From NCBI RefSeq assembly GCF_014489495.1, contig NZ_CP060780.1, positions 1,499,001-1,563,000 of the forward strand: a stretch of DNA of 64,000 nucleotides, given 5' to 3'. A program made the position numbers and the translations under genes. This document shows, piece after piece, positions 57,295-64,000 of the stretch. The notes below the pieces were generated by a model, which saw nothing but the letters and a program-made list of their open reading frames with translations, did not search any database and had not been told where the DNA came from. Position 1 is the first letter of the stretch. Each line of letters opens with the position of its first letter. Origin of the DNA: Sphingomonas daechungensis. Its GTDB lineage: Bacteria > Pseudomonadota > Alphaproteobacteria > Sphingomonadales > Sphingomonadaceae.

Positions 57295-58429
57295 GGCCCG
57301 TGTCAACAGGCGAGGCGTTTTGCTCGGCGGCCTGGCGGTTGGAGCGGCCGCTTTCCCGATGATCAATCGTGGCAGTTTCGCCTTCGCGGCGGCGCCGGGA
57401 AAGACCTACTCGGCGCGGACGATCAAGCTCGTCCGCGAATCCCTGGTCATCGACATGCTCGCCCCGCTGAAGCTCGACTTCGATCCGAAGTTCTACGACC
57501 AGCCGTTCAGCGCGGCCGACCTGGCCGACTACAAGGCTTCGGGCATCACCGGCTTTCATCACAGTGTCGGCATGGGCGGTCCGGGCGCAAAGGAACAGGC
57601 GCTCGAATATCTGGCCACCTACCAGGGCTGGGTTGGCCGCCAGGCCGATCACTTCACCCTGGTCGGAACCGCGCGGGACCTCGATCGCGCCAGGGCCGAC
57701 GGCAAGTTCGCAATTATCATGGGCATCCAGAATGCCGAGCATTTCGAGAAGCCGGAGGACGTCCAGGCGTTCTATCGCGCCGGGCTTCGCTGTTCCCAGC
57801 TAACCTACAACAGCCAGAACCTGATCGGCGCGGGGTCGACCGACCGCGTCGACGGCGGGGTCAGCGACTTCGGCGAGGCGATCATCAAGGAAATGAACGA
57901 GGTCGGGATGCTGATCGACACGTCGCATTGCGGCGAGAAGACCACGCTCGATGCGATCGAGCTATCGCCCAAGGCGATCGCGATCACGCATTCGAACTGC
58001 AAGGCGCTGAACCCGCATCCGCGTAACAAGTCCGACGAAGTGATCAGGAAGCTCGCCGCGAAGAGCGGAGTGATGGGCGTCACCGGTGTTCGCATGTTCG
58101 TGAAGGACCGCGATCCCACGACGGTTTCGGCTCTCGCCGATCACATCGACCATGTCGTGAAGCTCGTTGGCGTTGAACATGTCGGCATCGGCTCGGATGC
58201 CGATCTCAACGGCTACGATGACATGAAGCCGGACCAGTACAAGGCGCTGAAGGCCTCCTACAAGGCCAGCTACGCATTCCGCGACAAGATCGACATCGAC
58301 GGCTTCGACCATCCCCGGAAGGTTTTCGACCTGACGGAAGAGCTCGTCCGCCGCGGCTATTCGGACTCAAGCATCAAGTTGGTTCTCGGAGGAAATTTCA
58401 GGCGCCTTCTGGGCGCAACGTGGGCCTGA
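57287..58429 (+). CDS. Tat-exported M19 membrane dipeptidase
   Basis: A 380-residue dipeptidase of the M19 (renal dipeptidase) family, known to cleave dipeptides whose C-terminal residue may be D. The N-terminus has a twin-arginine signal (NRRGVLLGGLAVGAAAF), so it is exported folded with its metals. Landmarks: VIDMLAPLKLD at the first metal site, where the usual HxD is MLAP, AIIMGIQNAEHF, LIDTSHCGEKT (near 210), ITHSNCKAL (near 235) and VGIGSDADLNG (near 300). ATG 57287 overlaps the POT stop by 8 bases. The frame is intact. Confidence 0.88.
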   Translation: MLEARVNRRGVLLGGLAVGAAAFPMINRGSFAFAAAPGKTYSARTIKLVRESLVIDMLAPLKLDFDPKFYDQPFSAADLADYKASGITGFHHSVGMGGPGAKEQALEYLATYQGWVGRQADHFTLVGTARDLDRARADGKFAIIMGIQNAEHFEKPEDVQAFYRAGLRCSQLTYNSQNLIGAGSTDRVDGGVSDFGEAIIKEMNEVGMLIDTSHCGEKTTLDAIELSPKAIAITHSNCKALNPHPRNKSDEVIRKLAAKSGVMGVTGVRMFVKDRDPTTVSALADHIDHVVKLVGVEHVGIGSDADLNGYDDMKPDQYKALKASYKASYAFRDKIDIDGFDHPRKVFDLTEELVRRGYSDSSIKLVLGGNFRRLLGATWA

Positions 58430-58460
58430 CGGTGGGACGCAGGCTTTGAAACAAAGGGGA

Positions 58461-60815
58461 ATGACGATGAAAAGGCTCGGACACACTTCACGAATTGCAC
58501 TGTTGGGCTCAGTCGCGGTTGTTTGCGCAGCAACGCCGTCGGTGGCTTTGGCACAGGACGCTCCCGCCGCTGCGCCGGAGGCAGCAGCACCGGCTCCGGA
58601 ACCGCAGGGCGACGAGATCATCATCACTGCGCAGAAGCGCTCGGAAGCGATCCTCGACATTCCGCAGTCCGTGACAGTTGTCGGAGGCGACACGCTTGAG
58701 CGGCAACACTCCGTCACCTTCTCCGACTATTTGAGCCAGGTTCCCGGCCTTAGCCTTGAGCAAAGTGAGCCTGGCGTCGGTCGCCTGGTCCTTCGCGGTG
58801 TCAACACCGGCGGCGTTAGCTCGACCGTTGCGATCTATGTCGACGAAACGCCGTTCGGATCGAGCACGGGTCTCGTCAACGGCGCGATCCTCGCGGGCGA
58901 CTTCGACACGTTCGACGTTTCGCGCATCGAGGTGCTGCGCGGGCCACAGGGTACGCTTTACGGCGCGAGCTCGCTGGGCGGTGTCTTGAAGTTCGTGACC
59001 AATGCGCCGGAGTTCGACGCATTCCATGCTCGCGGCCGCGCCGGCCTGGAGTTCGTCGATGGCGGCGGCACCGGCTACAATTTCAGCGGAATGGTCAATG
59101 CGCCGCTGGGTGACGTCGCCGCAGTTCGCGCGTCGGGATTCTATCGCAAGAACGCCGGCTGGATCGACGGTAATGGCTCCGACGCGACGTTTTTCGGCGT
59201 CGACTCGCTCGGCGGAAAGGACATCAACAAGGGCGAGAGTTACGGTGGCCGCGCCTCGGTGCTGTTCAAGCCGACATCGGAGCTTTCGATCCGGTTGACC
59301 GGCATCACCCAGCGCATTCAATCGGACGCCTCCAGCGACTCCGAGGTCGACCAGGTCAATTACAACCCGATCGGCGGGAAGCTTCGCCAGAGCCGGTGGT
59401 TCAAGGATCCCAACGAGCTCAAGTATCGGGTGCTAAACGGCGTCGTCGAATATGACTTCGGTTTCGCCTCGCTGCTGTCGTCGACCAGCTTCAGCAAGCA
59501 GGATCAGACCTTCAATATCGACGCAGTACCAATTCTTGGAACCGCACTTAATGTCCTCGTCGGGGCGCTGGTACCTGGCCAGGTCATCGGTCCGTTCCAG
59601 GATCAGCAGACCGACCTCAAGAAGTTCACGCAGGAAGTCCGCCTGGCTTCCCCGTCGAGTAACAAGTTCGAGTGGATGATCGGTGCCTACTACACGCACG
59701 AAAAGGGCAAGATCGACCAGTTCATCGGCTCGGTCGATCTGCTGACAGGGCAGTCTTTCGGGATCCCGCTGCTCGACGATCTGGCCACCGCGCGGATCGA
59801 TTCCAAATATAAGGAAGTCGCAGGTTTCGCGAACGTGACCTGGCACGCGACCGACCAGTTCGACATCACCGCCGGCGCGCGTCTTGCGAAGAACGATCAA
59901 TCTGCGCATCAGGTTACGGCAAGCGCGCTGGGCCTGGTCGGCGCGTCGGACTTCGTCACCAAGTCAGACGAAAGCGTGTTCACCTACGCCATCTCGCCGC
60001 GATACGAGATCAATGACCGCATGGCTGTCTACGCTCGAATCGCGAAGGGCTATCGACCCGGCGGCCCGAACGTCGTTGCGCCTCCGGTCCCGCCGGGCGT
60101 TCCGCGGACCTATTCGTCGGATACGCTGACCAGTTACGAGATCGGTCTGAAGAACAATCTCGGGCACGGGGCCTCGTTCGACATCGCCGCCTACCACCTC
60201 AAGTGGAAAGACATTCAGCTGTTCAGTGTGGTCAGCGGCGTTGGCGTGAACGTCAACGGCGGAACCGCGGCTAGCAACGGCATCGAGGCCTCGCTCCTGC
60301 TGAAGCCGGTTCCGGGAATGACGCTGGGCGTGAACGGCGCGTGGATCGATGCGCACCTGACCGAGGATACGCCTCCGCTCGCCGGCGGGTTCGACGGTGA
60401 CCGGCTGCCTTACGTTCCAAAGGTCAGCTTCAGCGTGAACACCGACTACGAATGGAAGCTGTCCGGTTCGGCAACGGCCTTTGTCGGCGGCACGATCGCC
60501 TACACCGGTAGCCAGCGCGACAACTTCAACATCTCCGACATCGTCGGAGTGAATCCGGACGGAAGCTTCATCTTCGCGTTCACGCCGCAGCGGCACATCA
60601 GCGATTATGCGACGATCGACTTGCGAGCGGGGATCGAGATCGACCGCTTCACGATCGAGGCCTACGTCAAGAACCTCACCAATTCGGAAGGCGTGAACTC
60701 GCTGGCATTGCTGGAGGATCAGCTGATCGGAAACAATGTGTTGCCGGGCAACGCGATCCGCGCGGCGTTGACCCGTCCGCGGACCATCGGACTCTCCCTC
60801 ACGGCAGGGTTCTAA
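58461..60815 (+). CDS. TonB-dependent outer-membrane receptor
   Basis: A 784-residue TonB-dependent receptor. It has a Sec signal (TSRIALLGSVAVVCAATPSV), an Ala/Pro linker, and a TonB-box-like GDEIIITAQKRSE near residue 55. The plug domain is complete (ILDIPQSVTVVGGDTLERQ, RIEVLRGPQGTLYGASSLGG). The 22-strand barrel ends GLSLTAGF. I chose ATG 58461 after an AAGGGGA site; an earlier TTG gives a longer leader. It lies 31 bases after the dipeptidase gene and 7 before dgcN. The ligand is probably a peptide or glycopeptide by context. The frame is intact. Confidence 0.93.
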   Translation: MTMKRLGHTSRIALLGSVAVVCAATPSVALAQDAPAAAPEAAAPAPEPQGDEIIITAQKRSEAILDIPQSVTVVGGDTLERQHSVTFSDYLSQVPGLSLEQSEPGVGRLVLRGVNTGGVSSTVAIYVDETPFGSSTGLVNGAILAGDFDTFDVSRIEVLRGPQGTLYGASSLGGVLKFVTNAPEFDAFHARGRAGLEFVDGGGTGYNFSGMVNAPLGDVAAVRASGFYRKNAGWIDGNGSDATFFGVDSLGGKDINKGESYGGRASVLFKPTSELSIRLTGITQRIQSDASSDSEVDQVNYNPIGGKLRQSRWFKDPNELKYRVLNGVVEYDFGFASLLSSTSFSKQDQTFNIDAVPILGTALNVLVGALVPGQVIGPFQDQQTDLKKFTQEVRLASPSSNKFEWMIGAYYTHEKGKIDQFIGSVDLLTGQSFGIPLLDDLATARIDSKYKEVAGFANVTWHATDQFDITAGARLAKNDQSAHQVTASALGLVGASDFVTKSDESVFTYAISPRYEINDRMAVYARIAKGYRPGGPNVVAPPVPPGVPRTYSSDTLTSYEIGLKNNLGHGASFDIAAYHLKWKDIQLFSVVSGVGVNVNGGTAASNGIEASLLLKPVPGMTLGVNGAWIDAHLTEDTPPLAGGFDGDRLPYVPKVSFSVNTDYEWKLSGSATAFVGGTIAYTGSQRDNFNISDIVGVNPDGSFIFAFTPQRHISDYATIDLRAGIEIDRFTIEAYVKNLTNSEGVNSLALLEDQLIGNNVLPGNAIRAALTRPRTIGLSLTAGF

Positions 60816-60822
60816 AGGCGCG

Positions 60823-61896
60823 ATGATCCAGGCGATGGGAACAGCGTCGGCGAGCTTGCGGGCCGGGAAGGAGGGGGAGACCTCCCGGCTCGCATTACCG
60901 CAGCCGTACCTGCTTTTCCTGGGAGACACGGTCGAAGCGGGCTTTGCGAAGACGGCATTCGGACTTCGCGACTGGGCGCCGGATTTGTGCGTTGGCGAAT
61001 TCGCATTGCCGTCGGCGCGGATCGATCTCGGCCTGCCCAAGCTTTCGCCGGCCGAAGCGGCCGACCGGGGCGCACGCTCCTTGGTCATTGGCGTCGCGAA
61101 CTCCGGGGGTTCATCGCTGAGTCCTGGGTTCCGGCCTTGGTCGAGGCACTGGAGGCCGGGCTGGATATCGTCAGCGGGATGCATTCGAAGCTGATCCAGG
61201 TCCCGGAACTTCGCTACGGGCTGAACGGCTCGGCCGGCAGCTGATCGACATCCGAACGCCCCTGCGAACCTGCCAATTGCAACTGGGCTGAAGCGAAGCG
61301 GGAAGCGACTGCTGACGGTCGGCACCGACTGTGCGCTTGGCAAGAAATACACCGCACTATCCATTGCGCGCGGGTTTGCTGGTCGTGGCGTCGATGTTGA
61401 TTTCAGAGCGACCGGCCAGACGGGAATCATGATCTCAGGAGGCGGAATCCCAATGGATGCCGTCGTATCCGATTTTGCCGCCGGCGCCGCCGAAGTGCTC
61501 AGCCCGGCTGCGGACCCGGGCCATTGGGACGTGATCGAAGGGCAGGGCTCGATCCTGCATCCCGCGTACGCAGGTGTTTCCCTAGCCCTGCTTCATGGGA
61601 GCCAGCCGGACGTTTTCGTAGTCTGTCATGACCCTGGCCGCACCCGGCTTCTTGGCGATGAGGAGTTCGCGGTACCAAGCGTTGAAGAGATCATCGATCT
61701 GACGACGCACCTCGGATCGCGGACGAACCCCAGGATCCGTTGCGGCGGTGTGTCATTGAATACATCGGCGCTTGGTTCGGAAGAGGCTGCCGGTCACTGC
61801 GCCGCAGAGTCCGCGCGGCTGGGGCTTCCGGTTTGCGATCCCATCCGTGGCGGCGAGGCGTTCGACGCCCTCATCGAGGAGTGCCTGCGCTCATGA
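60823..61896 (+). CDS. dgcN: DgcN, D-glutamate N-acetyltransferase (DUF1611)
   Basis: A DUF1611-family protein, restored to about 358 residues. The N-terminal part has YLLFLGDTVEAGFAKTAFGL and SLVIGVANSGGFIAESW; the P-loop domain has LLTVGTDCALGKKYTALSIA near residue 165, ATGQTGIMISGGGIPMDAVV and DVIEGQGSILHPAYAGVSLA. DgcN acetylates D-glutamate so that DgcA can racemise it; dgcA is four genes upstream. Three lost bases (near 61105, 61217 and 61262, in G or C runs) break the frame in a 160-base stretch. The stop overlaps the transporter start by 4 bases. Confidence 0.87.
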
Positions 61897-63031
61897 GTTC
61901 GGCCGCGGCGCCGGATTCTGAGCACAGCTGGTTCAAGCGAATCCTACTGCCGGGGCTTGGACTCAAGGCTTTCGTCATTGGCGGGGGTATGCGACGGGTC
62001 GCGAGCTGGCGGAATTCTTCCTGCCATCCGGCCCGCGCGGCGGCCTGCTGGCGATCGGCTTCGCGACCGTAGTGATGAGCCTCCTATCCATAGTGACCTT
62101 CGTCGTCGCGAGGCGGCTACAGGCATTTGATTACCGGACATTCTTCAAGCGGCTGCTCGGCCCCGGATGGATTGCCTTCGAGCTCGCCTACCTGCTGCTC
62201 GTGATCCTGATCCTCGCCGTCTACGGCGCCGCGGCAGGAGCGATCGTGGCTGCCGTGTTCGGTGCTCCCGAATGGGTAGGAACCGTCGCTTTGATGCTCG
62301 GCATCGCCAGCGTGGTGACCTTCGGCAATACGGCGGTCGAGCGCCTGTTCCGTGACGTCTCCTACCTGCTGTACGGCGTGTACGTGCTGTTCATCATCCT
62401 GGCGCTTTATGCGTTCGGTCACCTGATCGGCCCTGCCTTTTCCGCGCATCCGGAAACCAGCGGATGGGCGATGAACGGCCTGACTTACGCCAGCTACAAC
62501 ACGGTCGGCGCGGTCATCATCCTGCCGGTCCTTCGTCACCTCGTTACCGATCGCGACGCCGTCATCTCCGGACTGATCGCCGGCCCTTTGACGATGCTTC
62601 CGGCGCTCTTGTTCTTCATTCCGATGGTGGCCTTCTACCCCGCCATCAAGGACGCGCCTTTGCCGTCCGATTTCCTCCTTCAGCAGATGGGAATGCCGTG
62701 GTTCCACCTGCTGTTCCAGGCGATGATTTTCGCCGCTTTGCTCGAAAGCGGGACAAGCGCGGTGCATGCCGTCAACGAGCGCATCGATGGCGCATGGGAA
62801 GCGCGCAAGGGCGTACCTCTGACGCATCGGGCCCGGCTCGTCATCGGCCTCGCCTTGCTAGCGCTTTGCATGTTCGCGGCTGGCCGCTTCGGTTTGGTCG
62901 CGCTGATCGCGAACGGATACCGGGCGCTCGCCTACATTTTCCTCGGCGTCTTCGTTCTCCCACTGCTGACCATCGGCGTTTGGAAGATCTACCGCAACGA
63001 ACGGGCGGACGAGCCGGCACTCGAGGTTTGA
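61893..63031 (+). CDS. YkvI-like membrane transporter
   Basis: A restored 379-residue, 10-helix membrane protein of the YkvI type, a LeuT-fold branch with no well-established substrate. The first helix has FVIGGGYATGRELAEFF near residue 30, broken at about 61985 by one missing G; this glycine-rich loop matches the substrate-site helix of LeuT-fold transporters. LTYASYNTVGAVIILPVLRH near 190 and AMIFAALLESGTSAVHAVNE near 290 follow. ATGA-coupled to dgcN, so it may carry D-glutamate or its N-acetyl form. Followed by the second S12 gene after 15 bases. Confidence 0.8.
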
Positions 63032-63046
63032 TTGAAGGGGATTGAA

Positions 63047-64000
63047 ATGAAGCCACGTGTCGCGTTGCGCGGGTTGTTCGCAGCAGCGTCCTTGCTTGCG
63101 CTGGGAGCCTCGGCGGATGCCGCTCCCCCGGCCGGCTTCGAGCAGCGGGTCGAGCAGCTTCGCAAGGACATTGGCGTTCCCGGTGTCAGCATCGCGATCG
63201 TCGAGGACGGGAAAGTCACGCTGGCGCACGGATGGGGCGTTCGCGACATCTCGACCAACACACCCGTCGATGCCGACACGATCTTCTTTACCGGGTCGAC
63301 CGGCAAGGCGTTCACCAATGCGGCGCTGGCAACGCTGGTGGATGAAGGGAAGATCGGCTGGGACGACAAGGTCATCGATCACATGCCGGATTTCCGGATG
63401 TACGATCCGTGGGTCACGCGGGAAATGACCATCCGCGACCTGCTCGTTCATCGTAGCGGCCTCGGCCTCGGGCAGGGCGACCTGCTGTTCCTTCCGAATA
63501 GCACGCTTTCGCGCAAGGAAACCGTCCGGCGGATCCGCTACCTCAAGCCCGCGACCAGCTTTCGCAGCGGCTATGCCTACGACAACATCCTCTACATGGC
63601 GGCCGGCCAGCTGATCGAGGAGGTTAGCGGGAAGACGTGGGAGCGCTACATCCACGATCATGTCTTCGGCCCGCTGGGCATGAAGAATTCGACGGACACC
63701 GACAGGGACTTCCAGGCAAACCCGAACCACGCGCGACCGCACAGCCGCAACGATGGCCCGATTCACGGCATGGGCACGCAGGCTCCGCTCGATGAGAATG
63801 CGACGATCTCGCAGAACGCAGCACCGGCGGGCGGTCTCGCAATCAGCGCCAATGACATGAGCCGGTGGCTGCTGACCCAACTCGCACGCGGCAAGATTCC
63901 GGGCAGCGACAAGCGCCTGTTCTCGCAGGAACAATCGGAGCAGATGTGGACGGGCGTGGTGATTACCCCGGTGCCGCAATATCCGGCCGAGTTCGCGGCC
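63047..64000 (+). CDS. exported S12-family serine hydrolase (partial)
   Basis: The first 318 codons of a second beta-lactamase-like serine hydrolase; the window ends inside it. Signal: LRGLFAAASLLALGASADA. The SxxK motif is in FTGSTGKAF (Ser near 85), HRSGLGLGQG follows, YxN appears as GYAYDNILYM near 180, and AAPAGGLAISANDMSRW near 265 is typical of EstB-like members. It differs clearly from the copy at 52952, which has a membrane tail; whether this one does cannot be seen. ATG 63047 follows a GAAGGGGA site. It continues the operon. Confidence 0.87.
   Translation, partial: MKPRVALRGLFAAASLLALGASADAAPPAGFEQRVEQLRKDIGVPGVSIAIVEDGKVTLAHGWGVRDISTNTPVDADTIFFTGSTGKAFTNAALATLVDEGKIGWDDKVIDHMPDFRMYDPWVTREMTIRDLLVHRSGLGLGQGDLLFLPNSTLSRKETVRRIRYLKPATSFRSGYAYDNILYMAAGQLIEEVSGKTWERYIHDHVFGPLGMKNSTDTDRDFQANPNHARPHSRNDGPIHGMGTQAPLDENATISQNAAPAGGLAISANDMSRWLLTQLARGKIPGSDKRLFSQEQSEQMWTGVVITPVPQYPAEFAA

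Noticed and set aside
1..64000. CRISPR arrays, insertion sequences, prophage, integrase/att sites, rRNA operon
   Set aside because: No spaced repeats, transposase motifs, phage structural genes or rRNA segments were seen; the only RNA gene recognised is tRNA-Glu.

Overview
The window is a high-GC alphaproteobacterial chromosome segment, most likely from Sphingomonadaceae. This is inferred from the rimP-nusA-ylxR-infB-rbfA and truB-rpsO-pnp order, an extended YlxR, a TonB receptor with a DEIIITAQK-type N-terminus, a REP-like intergenic repeat, and the mix of S12 hydrolases and PQQ-type dehydrogenases. Nothing here looks like phage, plasmid or insertion-sequence DNA, and there is no CRISPR array.

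A warning for every reader: about 27 genes carry frameshifts, 40 in total by my count. Each is explained by one missing base, usually in a run of G or C. Adding one base per break makes every one of these genes a whole number of codons and restores a family-typical C-terminus. This includes essential genes (metK, trmB), and one restored base at about 5537 repairs two convergent genes at once. I therefore treat them as sequencing or consensus errors rather than pseudogenes, and give full gene spans.

Layout. 1-2816: end of metK, trmB, cysteine synthase, 1-Cys peroxiredoxin. 2818-8437: a PQQ-type sugar dehydrogenase, a type III polyketide synthase with its methyltransferase, and a three-part Gtr-like surface-glycan module (GT-C, GT2, GtrA). 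8587-19608: the translation/RNA-processing block rimP, nusA, ylxR, infB, rbfA, then an acetyltransferase, a small secreted protein and tdk, then truB, rpsO, pnp with structured RNA between rpsO and pnp. 20293-26923: DUF429 and YjbR proteins, an MscS-like membrane protein, rarA, a PadR regulator, a GT4 glycosyltransferase and a DNA-deoxyinosine glycosylase. 26977-27052: tRNA-Glu(CTC).

27060-43694 is a stress-flavoured region. It holds an outer-membrane barrel, three HdeD/DUF308 proteins, arginine deiminase (arcA), a META lipoprotein, an exported amidohydrolase, an EEP-family lipoprotein, MarC, NhaC, an integral-membrane alpha/beta hydrolase, an AI-2E-family permease, a crystallin-like secreted protein, a SHOCT protein, an arginine/ornithine-type antiporter and a bestrophin-like protein. 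arcA and the antiporter could make an ammonia-producing acid-tolerance route, but no arcB or arcC is present. 43750-51553 carries three of the four ligase-associated DNA-damage-response genes (pdeM, Lhr-like helicase, MBL exonuclease) interleaved with an exoribonuclease, an M20 peptidase, a lipoprotein and a PHB-depolymerase-like esterase. The ligase itself is not here.

52142-64000 is the most interesting part. A cupin-XRE regulator is divergent from a tightly coupled operon: exported S12 hydrolase, DgcA-type epimerase/racemase, POT peptide symporter, Tat-exported M19 dipeptidase, TonB receptor, DgcN (DUF1611), YkvI-like transporter and a second S12 hydrolase running off the window. It reads as a complete capture, cleavage, import and stereo-inversion system for D-glutamate-containing peptides, such as peptidoglycan fragments.
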